Shown: piece after piece, positions 23,543-34,598 of the stretch
Position numbering within the stretch: the stretch's first letter is position 1
How the letters are laid out: every line of letters begins with the position of its first letter
Assembly: GCA_022315425.1 (NCBI GenBank)
Contig: JAIUPT010000050.1
Span: forward strand, 496,001 to 560,000
Length of the DNA: 64,000 bases
Source of the DNA: Pseudevernia furfuracea
Lineage: Eukaryota > Ascomycota > Lecanoromycetes > Lecanorales > Parmeliaceae
Direction of reading: 5' to 3'
Notes under the pieces: model-generated
Told to the model about the DNA's origin: nothing
Databases searched by the model: none
The model's input: only the letters and a program-made list of their open reading frames with translations
Position numbers and translations under genes: made by a program

Positions 23543-23549
23543 ATATAAT
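23543..23549 (+). promoter_or_regulatory. TATA-like box
   Basis: TATATAA directly follows the 56-bp repeat array and lies about 300 bp before the next start codon. The leader would contain the 103-bp intron. Confidence 0.35.
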
Positions 23550-23853
23550 CTTCTTGTCAGACCAGGGCAACCGTCTTTCTTATAACACACTACATTCAAG
23601 ACTGGTTCATCAGATCAAAGACAAATTGTGGTTGACATCTTTAGCTTCAGACTTGGTAAGTACAATATTACCAGACTCATATTCATCTTTCCATCTAAAA
23701 TCTCACACCAAAGCGCACTTCAACACCATCAATGTACTATTGTCTAACACTGGTCTAGCCCGATATCATTGCTTTCATCTCCTCCATAAACATATTGAGA
23801 TTACGACTCGTTTATTGCGACCTCATCACCAAAGTCCAAGTCGTACATCGGAC

Positions 23854-24624
23854 ATGGCTTCCTCATCTCAAACTCACGAAATCTGGGCACTGAGAAGCCT
23901 TGTCAACAAAGAGATCAGCAAGGGGATAGAGCACAACAAGCAATCAGCTGCAACGCAGATGAGTCTGCTGGACACCGTCAGCGCTATAGTACTAGGCCTT
24001 GACGTCCAAATTTTGACACAGTACTGCTGCGAGGAAATGAGACGAGGAATGATTGAGCTCGCCAAAACAATGCCGGTCCTCCTCACCTACACGGCCGGGA
24101 AAGAACGCCAGGAAGCTTCACAGGCGATCTGGCAGCTCCATAAGCGAGCTAAAGGCGGATTGACTCCGATGATTAGATCTTTCTACGAACAGCCTACCCT
24201 TATCAAGGAGCACTTCTTGATGACAAAGGTGAAAGAAATGCCGATAGGACCTCGTGGGTATGCCAAGGTAGACTACATTTCTTGTGACGTGGTGCCATTG
24301 GTCGATTACTGGCCTGACTTCGTTTGTAAGGCTTTCGCCTTGGGGTGCTGGAGATTCGCGATTGGTGATGCTAAGGGTGGTAATGGGGTGGTTCTTGAGA
24401 TTATGGAGGGCAGGCTGGACTTGATTGAGTGGCTTATTGAGATGGAGGAGAAGCGGGAGCTCGCAGTGAAGGATTCGGCGGCCGGGCCTGAGGATAGGAG
24501 ACAAGGAGGGATCTGGCCGATTGCAAGTACTTGTTCTGGGCATGAGCAGATTGATTCAAAGGAGAAATCAAAGGAGCATGGGTTGATGGAGGCGGCACAG
24601 ATGATGAAGGTGTTGGAGATCTAG
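23854..24624 (+). CDS. Hypothetical protein, 256 aa
   Basis: The frame is open from 23473, but the first ATG that gives compact protein-like sequence is 23854 (MASSSQTHEIWALRSL). Everything upstream is repeat array and probable leader intron. The protein is mainly helical, with LLDTVSAIVLGLDVQIL and GRLDLIEWLIEMEEKRE. A central segment has GPRGYAKVDYISCDVVPLVDY. No signal peptide or confident membrane helix is seen. I know of no named family. The polar tail may be disordered. Confidence 0.65.
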   Translation: MASSSQTHEIWALRSLVNKEISKGIEHNKQSAATQMSLLDTVSAIVLGLDVQILTQYCCEEMRRGMIELAKTMPVLLTYTAGKERQEASQAIWQLHKRAKGGLTPMIRSFYEQPTLIKEHFLMTKVKEMPIGPRGYAKVDYISCDVVPLVDYWPDFVCKAFALGCWRFAIGDAKGGNGVVLEIMEGRLDLIEWLIEMEEKRELAVKDSAAGPEDRRQGGIWPIASTCSGHEQIDSKEKSKEHGLMEAAQMMKVLEI

Positions 24625-26142
24625 GAGGTGAGAAAAGGGGGCGGAGGGGGTAGATTGGAAAGCTGGAAGGGGCTTGATTTGAAAACTCACATGCAGTCAG
24701 ACTTCGTTATTACAAGGGTCTGATAAGTGGATGGATATGCATGCATAACAGAAGCTTGCGAGATGCAGAATGAAAGGGACTTTGTCTTCACCTTCACCAT
24801 TTGTTTGCAAACATTCACTGTGATGGACTGAGGGTCGTATATCTTGTAGCTCACGGTTAGCCTTGTGTTATGTTTAGTTGCGCCAATCGGAGGCAAGATT
24901 CACTGCAACCCGGCAATGGCGGCTTAAAAGGCATTTTTCTAACGCTTTTCGCTTCCTTTTGATCTTCAGACATCCTCATCTTCTTCTCTTATCCACATAA
25001 TCGATCAAAATGTCAATTCAGTAGGCGATAAATTGGACCGTATCAATGATACCAGCCTATCCCAGACTGTCACAATAAAACACATTTCATGTCAATACCA
25101 ACTGTAACCCGTAGTGATTGAATTGCGTGTGGCGGGTTTGGTAGCAGTTCAGGCTTTGATCTGGAGATCGGGTAAGCCCGAGCTACCCTATATCTCGCTA
25201 AAGTATGATATCTGAAGTCGAATAACGGCTCCGAGCCTGTTGTGTTATCTTGCCCTTTTGGATTTGAGGATTCGATCTCTGGTCAGTTCCACATTCCCAG
25301 TTTCTCAATACTGGCAGCGGAATGTGGGGCTAAAGCTGTCATTTGTAGCAAGAAAGCCGGCTCGACGCCCAATATCTTGTTCGCTTGTAGAGGCTCAAAG
25401 TGCCGTTCTGGCCAAGATGAAGACATGAGTGCCCTGGTGAAAGGAGCTCGTCGTGTGGCCCTTCGGGTCTATCTCCTTTAGTGGGTTTATGGGCTTTTAG
25501 GCTCGCTAGTTAGTGGGACTGATGGGTCAGAGAATGACTCTGCCTTGGCGTCTCCCTTAGCCCCTGCCAATTTGTTAAAGAAAAGCCCGACTACACCCAC
25601 TAAGTCTGACACCAACATTCGTCCCATTCGTCCGTCGGTTGGTCCTGTTGACTGTGAATATTTGTAAGTCAAACAATCAAAGGATGTGTAGCTGGATGTG
25701 TAGCTGACCTGTGAAATGATAGCAATACTATCTACAGAAATGCTGCATTAGACCGTCTCGATGTTGTTGTGCAAATGCGTTGTGACAATTTCGATGGCTA
25801 TGGACTTTGACCCAGCTTTTCATGCTGCCAATGGGTGCACAGCCCACACTTGTGATGTGGTAGTTGGTCATGACGCGGAGAGGCAATTGAAGGACGATGC
25901 GCGTGGAAGGGAGATCGAGGTGGATAACAGCAGTGATGGATGGACCATAGTGGATCACCAGGCCTGAATGATGGTAGCATTCCAGAGCGATGGTCGGAGA
26001 AATGACGAGACTGGTTAGAAGATTGGCATAGCATGTTGGCACGAAACACGAGAATCGATCGGAATCATGAGCTTGAACGGTTTCCTATGCAATTGTGCTC
26101 ATCATTTTGACCACAGTAAACCCTTCCGCATGATGCACCCTC
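24625..26142. other. Intergenic, nothing recognised
   Basis: Short ORFs only. A plus-strand frame at 25761-25967 ends in a polar stretch that could be an exon but has no partner. Confidence 0.4.
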
Positions 26143-26724
26143 TTAACGTTTCTTCGCCTGATTCTCCTTCAGCACCTTCTTCACAATCTTCTGCTCCTCA
26201 ATCAAAAACGCCCTCACGACCCTATCCTTTACACAGTTTGAACACCTCGATCCTCCATATGCGCGCTGTACGGTTTTCTTGGGCTTGGAGATTTTGGCGT
26301 ATTCACGGGGGCGGAGAGCGGGGATCTAAAGACCCAAACAAGTCAGCGGGTTGAGTGCCCGAAATTGAGCGCAGAAAGCGAAGAGTCATAGATGTAGAGT
26401 GTTTAGGAAAAGCGCGAAGGAGGACTAACGCCTGGGAGCTTGGTGCCACAGTCACCGCACTTTGGCGGGCTGCCCTTCTTCTTGGTATGCTGGTATTGGA
26501 GCTTTCCTCCAGGAGTTTTCACGATTCGAACTTTGTTGGAACGTGTGTTGTACCTGGTAGTACCCCATCAGTAACCGTCCCCCAAGGCGTATGGCCTGGA
26601 CATCCCGGCCTGCTGTTCATAGAGAGACTTACGGATTTCGCCGTCGCTGCGCATCCAAAAAGTGAGCATTGGCTTATCCAGAGAGCATTCGAAGACAACT
26701 CACGTATGCTAACCTCGCACCCAT
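26143..26724 (-). CDS. rpl34: 60S ribosomal protein eL34
   Basis: Four exons encode 113 aa: 26704-26724, 26633-26646, 26430-26553 and 26143-26325. The protein begins MGARLAYRRRNPYNT, as eL34 does, continues KVRIVKTPGGKLQYQ, has the zinc-type CGDCG and CSNC cysteine pairs and ends with RAFLIEEQKIVKKVLKEN. Exon 2 is only 14 nt and encodes the RRRNP segment; without it the invariant N-terminus cannot be made. Introns are 57, 79 and 104 bp. It is divergent from prp8, with 365 bp between start codons. It is a structural protein of the large ribosomal subunit. Confidence 0.95.
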
Positions 26725-27089
26725 CTTGACGACTTGATCTCTGGTTGCTGTGAAGGTCAAGGTTAATTTGCGTCGTCGATGAGGTTGACCGAAATTCGCG
26801 ATGTGTGATACTGATAGCCGAGGCGCTAAAAGCTAGCGGCTTGGCGTATCTCGAGCGTTTTTGCAGAGCCGCCACTTTTTGAGTATCAACACCATCACGA
26901 CAGTCGCTGCCTCAGAGTGATAGGAGAGGGAGACAATCTGACTATCAGCAACCGTTCAGGCTCATAGCATAGGGTTGATGCCGGAGCCTTTCTAAGACCT
27001 CAGTGGTGCTTTGCTTCCCGAGCAGGTCGTTCTTCGCGCTACTGTAGTACTTGATACAGTAGGATAGAAGTCGCGAATAACTCATCACC
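26725..27089. promoter_or_regulatory. Bidirectional promoter region between rpl34 and prp8
   Basis: This 365-bp spacer must carry both upstream regions. I see no TATA box; a CT/GA-mixed sequence lies near the centre. Confidence 0.5.
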
Positions 27090-30000
27090 ATGTCTTCTCT
27101 TCCACCGCCTCCGCCACCAGGATGGGGAGCAGGACCTCACTCGATGCCCTCGGCCCCACCACCACCTGGCTACCAACCGCCTGCCGATCCCCAAGTCGCG
27201 AAGTTCGCCCAGAAAAAGAAGGAATGGCTACGGTCACAGCGAAACCGCTTTGGAGAGAAGCGGAAGGGAGGATTTGTGGAGACACAGAAAGCTGATATGC
27301 CACCGGAGCATCTACGAAAGATCGTCAAGGACATTGGAGATGTTTCACAGAAGAAATTCAGCAGTGATAAGCGGAGCTATCTTGGAGCCTTGAAGTTCAT
27401 GCCCCACGCGGTGCTGAAGCTGTTGGAGAACATGCCGATGCCTTGGGAGTCGGCGAGGGAGGTCAAGGTGTTGTATCATGTCAACGGCTGTTTGACGATG
27501 GTCAACGAGACACCAAGGGTTATCGAGCCTGTGTTTCATGCGCAATGGGCTACGATGTGGGTGTGCATGCGAAGGGAGAAAAGCGATAGACGGCATTTCA
27601 AGAGAATGAGATTTCCGCCTTTCGATGACGAAGAACCACCGCTGTCGTGGTCGGAGAACATCGAGGATGTGGAGCCCTTGGAGCCGATCCAGTTGGAGCT
27701 CGACGAAGCTGAAGATGGACCCGTCGTCGACTGGCTCTACGAGCATCGCCCCCTTCTGGAAACTCCCCATGTCAATGGGCCAAGCTACAAAGAATGGAAC
27801 CTCACTTTGCCGCAAATGGCCACCCTCTACCGGCTGAGTCACCAGCTGTTGAGCGATCTGGTGGACCAAAACTACTTTCACATGTTCGACCTCCCCAGTT
27901 TTGAGACGGCGAAGGCATTGAATGTCGCTATACCAGGTGGCCCAAGGTTCGAGCCACTCTACAAGGACGTTGATCCAAATGATGAGGACTTCGGCGAGTT
28001 CAACGCGATCGACCGCATCATCTTCCGAGCACCTATCCGGACTGAATACCGCGTAGCTTTCCCATTTCTATATAACTCGCTACCTCGAAGCGTTAAGCTT
28101 TCATGGTACTCACATCCGCAAGTGGTCTATGTCCGAGCTGAAGATCCGAGTCTTCCAGCCTTCTACTTCGATCCTGTTATCAATCCAATATCATCACGCT
28201 CCGTTGCACCCAAAAATATCACCGTCAGCCATGAAGATGAGATCTTTGGATACGGCAACATGGAAGATGAGGAGTTTACACTGCCTGGTAACATGGAGCC
28301 ATTTCTGGCGGACGAAGAACTCTACACAAGCGAGACCTCATCGGCCATCTCACTGTGGTGGGCACCGTTCCCCTTTGATCGTCGCTCTGGAAAAATGGTG
28401 CGCGCTCAGGACGTGCCTTTGGTCAAGCAATGGTATCTGGAACATTGCCCGCAAGGTCAACCAGTCAAAGTCAGAGTCTCATACCAGAAGCTTCTGAAAA
28501 CCTACGTCTTGAACGAGCTGCACAAGAAAAAGCCCAAAGCGCAAAATAAACAGAATCTGATGAAGTCACTACGCTCAACGAAGTTCTTTCAGCAGACAAC
28601 CATTGACTGGGTTGAGGCCGGTCTCCAGGTCTGCAGGCAGGGCTTCAACATGCTGAACCTGCTCATTCATCGCAAGAACTTGACGTACCTTCATCTAGAT
28701 TACAACTTCAATCTGAAGCCTGTTAAAACCCTCACGACAAAAGAGCGAAAGAAGTCACGTTTTGGGAATGCTTTTCATTTGATGCGAGAAATCTTGCGCC
28801 TGACAAAGCTTATTGTCGATGCTCAAGTCCAGTACCGCCTTGGTAATATTGACGCCTTTCAATTGGCAGACGGCATTCTGTATGCCTTCAATCACGTCGG
28901 ACAGCTCACCGGTATGTACCGATACAAGTACAAGCTCATGCACCAGATTCGATCATGCAAAGATCTAAAGCATCTTATCTACTATCGATTCAACTCCGGC
29001 CCGGTAGGCAAAGGACCTGGATGCGGTTTCTGGGCACCTGCTTGGAGGGTCTGGCTGTTCTTCATGCGCGGTATCATCCCATTGCTTGAGAGGTGGCTTG
29101 GTAACCTGCTGTCTCGACAATTCGAGGGTCGGCACAGCAAGGGTGTGGCTAAAACAGTCACAAAGCAGAGAGTCGAGTCTCATTTTGACCTTGAGCTTCG
29201 TGCTTCTGTCATGGCTGACTTGATGGATATGATGCCTGAAGGTATCAAGCAGAACAAGGTCAACACCGTGCTGCAACATCTGTCTGAAGCTTGGAGGTGT
29301 TGGAAGAGTAACATACCCTGGAAGGTGCCTGGACTACCTGCGCCTATTGAAAACATCATTCTGCGATATGTTAAGAGCAAAGCCGACTGGTGGATCTCCG
29401 TTGCACACTACAACCGAGAGCGTATCAGGAGAGGTGCTACTGTTGATAAGACTGTCGCAAAGAAAAACCTCGGCCGTCTCACAAGATTGTGGCTGAAGGC
29501 AGAGCAGGAACGACAGCACAACTATATGAAAGATGGTCCTTACGTCTCGTCTGAAGAAGCCGTGGCTATCTACACAACGACAGTCCATTGGCTCGAATCA
29601 AGGAAATACTCTCCCATACCATTCCCAGCTGTATCGTACAAGCACGATACTAAAATTCTGATTCTGGCCTTGGAACGATTGCGAGAAGCATACTCGGTAA
29701 AGGGTCGTCTGAATCAAAACCAAAGAGAAGAACTTGCTCTTATCGAGCAGGCTTACGACTCTCCGGGAACGACCCTCACACGTATCAAGCGCTTCTTGCT
29801 TACGCAGCGTGCTTTCAAGGAAGTTGGCATTGACATGAATGACAACTACAGCAGCATCAACCCCGTTTACGATATTGAGCCTATAGAGAAGATCACCGAT
29901 GCCTACCTCGACCAGTATCTCTGGTACCAGGCTGATCAAAGACATTTATTTCCTGCATGGATCAAGCCCTCTGACTCGGAGGTCCCACCGCTACTCACCT

Positions 30001-33000
30001 ACAAGTGGGCTCAAGGTATTAACAACCTAGGTGGTGTTTGGGAGACAGCCGATGGAGAGTGCAACGTCATGATCGAGACTCAGCTTTCGAAAGTGTATGA
30101 GAAGATCGATCTTACGCTGCTGAACAGGCTTTTGCGCTTGATAATGGATCATAATTTGGCAGATTATATCACGTCAAAGAACAATGTGCAGCTGAACTAC
30201 AAGGACATGAACCACACCAACAGCTACGGGATGATCAGAGGTCTACAGTTCTCAGCCTTTGTATTCCAATACTACGGCCTAGTCCTTGACCTGCTGCTGC
30301 TTGGTCTGCAGCGTGCAAGCGAAATTGCTGGTCCACCTCAGAGTCCTAACGATTTTTTGCAATTCAGAGACCGCAAGACAGAAACCAGACATCCTATCCG
30401 ACTATACACAAGGTATATTGACCGTATTTGGGTCTTCCTGAGGTTCACTGCCGATGAATCGAGAGATCTCATCCAACGTTTCTTGACAGAGCAGCCAGAT
30501 CCCAACTTTGAGAACGTGATTGGATATCGCAATAAGAAGTGTTGGCCGCGAGACTCAAGGATGAGGTTGATGAGGCACGATGTCAACCTTGGCCGTGCTG
30601 TTTTCTGGGACCTCAAGAACAGATTGCCAAGATCAATCACTACCATCGAATGGGACGACACATTCGCCAGCGTATACAGCAGAGACAATCCTAATCTACT
30701 GTTCTCGATGAGTGGATTCGAAGTCCGGATCCTTCCAAAAATCCGGAATAGTAACGAGGAGTTCCCCGTCAAGGACAGTGTCTGGTCACTTGTGGATAAC
30801 ACTACCAAGGAGCGAACTGCTCATGCGTTCTTACAGGTCACAGAGGAGGACATTCAAAAATTCAACAACCGTATCAGACAAATCTTGATGTCCTCTGGCT
30901 CTACTACGTTCACAAAGATTGCCAACAAATGGAACACTAGCTTGATTGCATTGTTCACCTACTACCGTGAAGCAGCGGTTTCGACGGTCAACCTGCTCGA
31001 TACTATCGTCAAGTGCGAGACTAAGATTCAAACTCGTGTCAAGATCGGTCTGAATTCGAAGATGCCTTCAAGATTTCCGCCTGCAGTGTTCTATACGCCA
31101 AAGGAGCTTGGGGGTCTTGGTATGATTTCTGGATCTCACATCCTCATCCCAACCAGCGACAAGCGATGGTCGAAGCAGACTGATGTAGGCGTCACGCATT
31201 ACCGATCTGGTATGAGCCATGACGAGGAGACTCTCATTCCTAACATCTTCCGATATATCATCCCATGGGAAGCCGAATTCATCGATTCACAGCGTGTTTG
31301 GACCGAGTACTCCCAGAAACGCCAAGAAGCCAACCAACAGAACCGAAGACTGACACTTGAAGACTTAGAGGACAGTTGGGATCGCGGTCTGCCACGTATC
31401 AACACTTTGTTCCAGAAAGATCGAAGCACCTTAAGCTTCGACAAGGGTTTCAGGGCTCGTACTGAGTTCAAGACGTACCAGCTGATGAAGAGTAATCCAT
31501 TCTGGTGGACTAGTCAGCGTCACGACGGAAAGCTCTGGAATCTCAACGCTTACCGAACAGATGTCATTCAAGCTCTTGGTGGTGTCGAGACTATCCTCGA
31601 GCACACACTATTCAAGGCCACGGCTTTTCCGTCCTGGGAAGGTCTCTTTTGGGAGAAAGCTTCCGGTTTCGAAGAATCCATGAAGTTCAAGAAGTTGACT
31701 AATGCCCAGCGTTCCGGTCTCAACCAGATTCCTAATCGTCGATTTACGCTTTGGTGGTCGCCTACGATCAATCGTGCCAACGTCTACGTCGGTTTCCAGG
31801 TACAACTTGATCTAACCGGTATCTTTTTGCATGGCAAAATTCCCACCTTAAAGATCTCGTTGATTCAGATCTTCCGTGCCCATTTGTGGCAGAAGATTCA
31901 CGAGTCGGTCGTCATGGATCTCTGCCAGGTCTTTGATCAAGAGTTGGATCAGCTGGGCATCGAGACGGTGCAAAAGGAAACAATCCATCCGAGAAAATCC
32001 TACAAGATGAACAGCTCTTGCGCTGATATCCTGCTCTTTGCTACACACAAGTGGAACGTGACAAGACCATCGATTTTGTTCGACACTAAGGACATCACGG
32101 AGCCTACAACCACCAACAAGTTCTGGGTCGATGTCCAGCTGCGATACGGTGACTATGACTCTCACGACATTGAGCGATACGTGCGCGCGAAATACCTGGA
32201 CTACACCACCGACAGCATGAGTATCTACCCATCTGCCACCGGTTTGATGATTGGTATTGATCTTGCATACAACCTCTACTCTGCGTACGGTCAATATTTC
32301 CCTGGTCTTAAGACGCTCGTTCAGCAAGCCATGGCCAAGATTATGAAGGCCAATCCTGCTTTATATGTGCTAAGGGAGCGTATCCGGAAGGGTCTGCAGC
32401 TGTATGCATCGGAGAGCAACCAGGAGTTCTTGAACTCGCAGAATTACTCTGAGCTTTTTAGCAACCAGATCCAGCTGTTCATCGATGATACCAACGTCTA
32501 CCGAGTCACGATTCACAAGACGTTCGAGGGAAATTTGACAACGAAGCCTATCAACGGCGCCATCTTCATCTTCAACCCTAGGACAGGTCAGTTGTTCCTA
32601 AAGATTATCCACACGAGTGTCTGGGCTGGTCAAAAGCGTTTGGGTCAATTAGCGAAATGGAAGACTGCGGAGGAAGTGGCTGCATTGATTCGATCCCTGC
32701 CTGTTGAAGAGCAGCCAAAGCAACTTATTGTCACCAGAAAGGGTCTGCTGGATCCTTTGGAAGTGCATCTGCTTGACTTCCCCAATATTTCGATTCGAGC
32801 TTCGGAGCTCCAGCTGCCCTTCCAGGCTGCCATGAAGGTCGAGAAGCTAGGTGACATGATCCTGCGCGCTACGGAACCGAAGATGATGCTCTTCAACCTC
32901 TACGATGAGTGGCTCAAGACCATCTCTTCCTACACTGCATTTTCGCGCTTGATCCTCATACTGCGTGCGCTGCATGTCAATCAAGACAAGACCAAGCTGT

Positions 33001-34157
33001 TGCTCCGACCTGACAAGACAGTCATCACCAAAGAGCATCATATCTGGCCCACGCTCGCCGATGAGGACTGGATCAAAGTGGAAGTGCAACTTCGGGATCT
33101 CATCCTCAATGACTATGGCAAGAAGAACAATGTCAATACCTCCAGTTTAACCACCAGCGAAATTCGAGACATCATTTTGGGTATGGAGATCAGTGCCCCA
33201 TCCATGCAACGCCAACAAGCTGCCGAGATCGAAAAGCAGCAGCAAGAACAGCAACAGCTCACTGCCGTCACCACCAAGACTCAAAATGTCCACGGTGAGG
33301 ACATTATTGTGACCACCACATCGCAATTCGAGCAACAATCCTTCGCTTCCAAGACAGAATGGCGTACCCGAGCTATTGCAACCTCCAATCTCCGCACCCG
33401 TGCCAACAATATCTATATCTCCTCGGACGACATCCACGAAGAAGGACACCACACATACATCATGCCCAAGAATATCCTCAAGCGCTTCATCACTATCGCC
33501 GATCTCCGCGTCCAGGTAGCCGGCTATCTCTACGGTTCTTCGCCGCCTGACAACGACCAAGTGAAGGAGATCCGCACTATAGTCATGGTACCTCAAGTTG
33601 GTAACACACGTGACGTGCAGCTCCCACATCAACTACCGCAGCACTCCAATCTCTCTTCTCTGGAGCCTTTGGGTATCATACACACGGTGGCTGGCAACGA
33701 ACCTCCCTACATGACAGCAGCAGACGTAACTCATCATGCGCGCCTCATGTCCTCTCACTCCAGCTGGGACAAGAAAACAGTCACAATGACCGTCTCCTTC
33801 ACTCCTGGCTCCGTCTCTCTCGCGGCCTGGGCCCTAACACCCCAAGGCTACAAATGGGGTTCCGAGAACAAAGACATGGGCTCCGACATGCCTTCCGGTT
33901 TCAGCACCTCAGGTATGGGCGTGAAGACACAGCTATTGTTGAGTGACAAGATTCGCGGTTATTTCTTGGTGCCGGAGCAAAATACCTGGAATTACAGCTT
34001 CATGGGCGCCAGTTTCTCAGGCGTGGAGAAGAAGCCCGTGCCGGTGAAGATGGATGTGCCGATCGGATTCTATGCGGACGTGCATAGGCCGTTGCATTTC
34101 CAGAACTTTGCTGAATTGGAGGATATCTGGGTTGATAGGCAAGATAATTTCGCTTAG
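27090..34157 (+). CDS. prp8: Pre-mRNA-splicing factor Prp8
   Basis: A single uninterrupted exon encodes 2355 aa, close to human (2335) and yeast (2413). It starts with a Pro-rich leader (PPPPPPGWG) and then the conserved AQKKKEWLRSQRNRFGEKRK. Order by rough residue: PRO8NT (40-200), PROCN (395-800), RRM-like (about 985-1080), U5-snRNA binding (about 1205-1345), U6-snRNA binding (about 1440-1600, with NPFWWTSQRHDGKLW near its start), RNase-H-like domain IV (about 1760-1990) and a C-terminal JAB/MPN domain (about 2070-2330). Prp8 is the core scaffold of the U5 snRNP and tri-snRNP, surrounding the spliceosome active site in the nucleus. No intein interrupts it, although this gene carries one in some fungi. 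The extreme C-terminus is ELEDIWVDRQDNFA. Confidence 0.98.
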   Translation: MSSLPPPPPPGWGAGPHSMPSAPPPPGYQPPADPQVAKFAQKKKEWLRSQRNRFGEKRKGGFVETQKADMPPEHLRKIVKDIGDVSQKKFSSDKRSYLGALKFMPHAVLKLLENMPMPWESAREVKVLYHVNGCLTMVNETPRVIEPVFHAQWATMWVCMRREKSDRRHFKRMRFPPFDDEEPPLSWSENIEDVEPLEPIQLELDEAEDGPVVDWLYEHRPLLETPHVNGPSYKEWNLTLPQMATLYRLSHQLLSDLVDQNYFHMFDLPSFETAKALNVAIPGGPRFEPLYKDVDPNDEDFGEFNAIDRIIFRAPIRTEYRVAFPFLYNSLPRSVKLSWYSHPQVVYVRAEDPSLPAFYFDPVINPISSRSVAPKNITVSHEDEIFGYGNMEDEEFTLPGNMEPFLADEELYTSETSSAISLWWAPFPFDRRSGKMVRAQDVPLVKQWYLEHCPQGQPVKVRVSYQKLLKTYVLNELHKKKPKAQNKQNLMKSLRSTKFFQQTTIDWVEAGLQVCRQGFNMLNLLIHRKNLTYLHLDYNFNLKPVKTLTTKERKKSRFGNAFHLMREILRLTKLIVDAQVQYRLGNIDAFQLADGILYAFNHVGQLTGMYRYKYKLMHQIRSCKDLKHLIYYRFNSGPVGKGPGCGFWAPAWRVWLFFMRGIIPLLERWLGNLLSRQFEGRHSKGVAKTVTKQRVESHFDLELRASVMADLMDMMPEGIKQNKVNTVLQHLSEAWRCWKSNIPWKVPGLPAPIENIILRYVKSKADWWISVAHYNRERIRRGATVDKTVAKKNLGRLTRLWLKAEQERQHNYMKDGPYVSSEEAVAIYTTTVHWLESRKYSPIPFPAVSYKHDTKILILALERLREAYSVKGRLNQNQREELALIEQAYDSPGTTLTRIKRFLLTQRAFKEVGIDMNDNYSSINPVYDIEPIEKITDAYLDQYLWYQADQRHLFPAWIKPSDSEVPPLLTYKWAQGINNLGGVWETADGECNVMIETQLSKVYEKIDLTLLNRLLRLIMDHNLADYITSKNNVQLNYKDMNHTNSYGMIRGLQFSAFVFQYYGLVLDLLLLGLQRASEIAGPPQSPNDFLQFRDRKTETRHPIRLYTRYIDRIWVFLRFTADESRDLIQRFLTEQPDPNFENVIGYRNKKCWPRDSRMRLMRHDVNLGRAVFWDLKNRLPRSITTIEWDDTFASVYSRDNPNLLFSMSGFEVRILPKIRNSNEEFPVKDSVWSLVDNTTKERTAHAFLQVTEEDIQKFNNRIRQILMSSGSTTFTKIANKWNTSLIALFTYYREAAVSTVNLLDTIVKCETKIQTRVKIGLNSKMPSRFPPAVFYTPKELGGLGMISGSHILIPTSDKRWSKQTDVGVTHYRSGMSHDEETLIPNIFRYIIPWEAEFIDSQRVWTEYSQKRQEANQQNRRLTLEDLEDSWDRGLPRINTLFQKDRSTLSFDKGFRARTEFKTYQLMKSNPFWWTSQRHDGKLWNLNAYRTDVIQALGGVETILEHTLFKATAFPSWEGLFWEKASGFEESMKFKKLTNAQRSGLNQIPNRRFTLWWSPTINRANVYVGFQVQLDLTGIFLHGKIPTLKISLIQIFRAHLWQKIHESVVMDLCQVFDQELDQLGIETVQKETIHPRKSYKMNSSCADILLFATHKWNVTRPSILFDTKDITEPTTTNKFWVDVQLRYGDYDSHDIERYVRAKYLDYTTDSMSIYPSATGLMIGIDLAYNLYSAYGQYFPGLKTLVQQAMAKIMKANPALYVLRERIRKGLQLYASESNQEFLNSQNYSELFSNQIQLFIDDTNVYRVTIHKTFEGNLTTKPINGAIFIFNPRTGQLFLKIIHTSVWAGQKRLGQLAKWKTAEEVAALIRSLPVEEQPKQLIVTRKGLLDPLEVHLLDFPNISIRASELQLPFQAAMKVEKLGDMILRATEPKMMLFNLYDEWLKTISSYTAFSRLILILRALHVNQDKTKLLLRPDKTVITKEHHIWPTLADEDWIKVEVQLRDLILNDYGKKNNVNTSSLTTSEIRDIILGMEISAPSMQRQQAAEIEKQQQEQQQLTAVTTKTQNVHGEDIIVTTTSQFEQQSFASKTEWRTRAIATSNLRTRANNIYISSDDIHEEGHHTYIMPKNILKRFITIADLRVQVAGYLYGSSPPDNDQVKEIRTIVMVPQVGNTRDVQLPHQLPQHSNLSSLEPLGIIHTVAGNEPPYMTAADVTHHARLMSSHSSWDKKTVTMTVSFTPGSVSLAAWALTPQGYKWGSENKDMGSDMPSGFSTSGMGVKTQLLLSDKIRGYFLVPEQNTWNYSFMGASFSGVEKKPVPVKMDVPIGFYADVHRPLHFQNFAELEDIWVDRQDNFA

Positions 34158-34598
34158 GCATTTGAGATAACGATGTGACGAAGTGGTGGTGAAAATGGAG
34201 TCCTAGAGTGTGGAGCTACCAGCGAGTCGATGGGGCGTTGATGCTGTGGCTGGTGCCACATAGGCCTGTGGAAGTTCACGCGGCCTATTGAAATCTTATA
34301 CACAACAATAAGGATTCCGCATAAAAAAGCGACAGGGTTGGGTGTGGTTGTAGCCACCAGCAGCCATCTTTTAGGTAGTCAATAGTGCATCGGGCTGAAC
34401 TAAGCCCAAAGTCGGCGAATACTCAACATGCAAGTCTCGACCGCGGGTTCCGTCTTCTAATCTTCATACATAAACTCCATCTCTCCATCTCCATCTGTTT
34501 TCTCCAGCCCAGCGCCCTCATCACCTCGCAGACCTAGTTCCCTACCGCATACATTTTCATCTATAAACTCATCACACTGAACATCCGAAGCCACAAAA
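34158..34598. other. Intergenic, nothing recognised
   Basis: 3' flank of prp8, with only a short minus-strand frame. Confidence 0.5.

Larger units (their letters stand above)
22866..23853. promoter_or_regulatory. Intergenic region with tandem repeats, TATA-like box and leader intron
   Basis: It contains a TGCT microsatellite, a 56-bp tandem repeat and a TATATAA at 23543-23549. A likely leader intron runs 23656-23758: GTAAGT donor, CTAAC branch and TCTAG acceptor, 103 bp. All precede the ATG at 23854. Confidence 0.5.

Noticed and set aside
23473..23853. Upstream extension of the 23854 gene
   Set aside because: Begins with GTG inside the tandem repeat and crosses a probable leader intron.
27345..33632. 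Antisense ORFs up to 178 codons inside prp8
   Set aside because: They mirror the codon structure of the conserved plus-strand gene and show no protein pattern of their own.
27090..34157. Possible Prp8 intein
   Set aside because: The reading frame shows continuous Prp8 sequence of normal length with no splicing-domain motifs.
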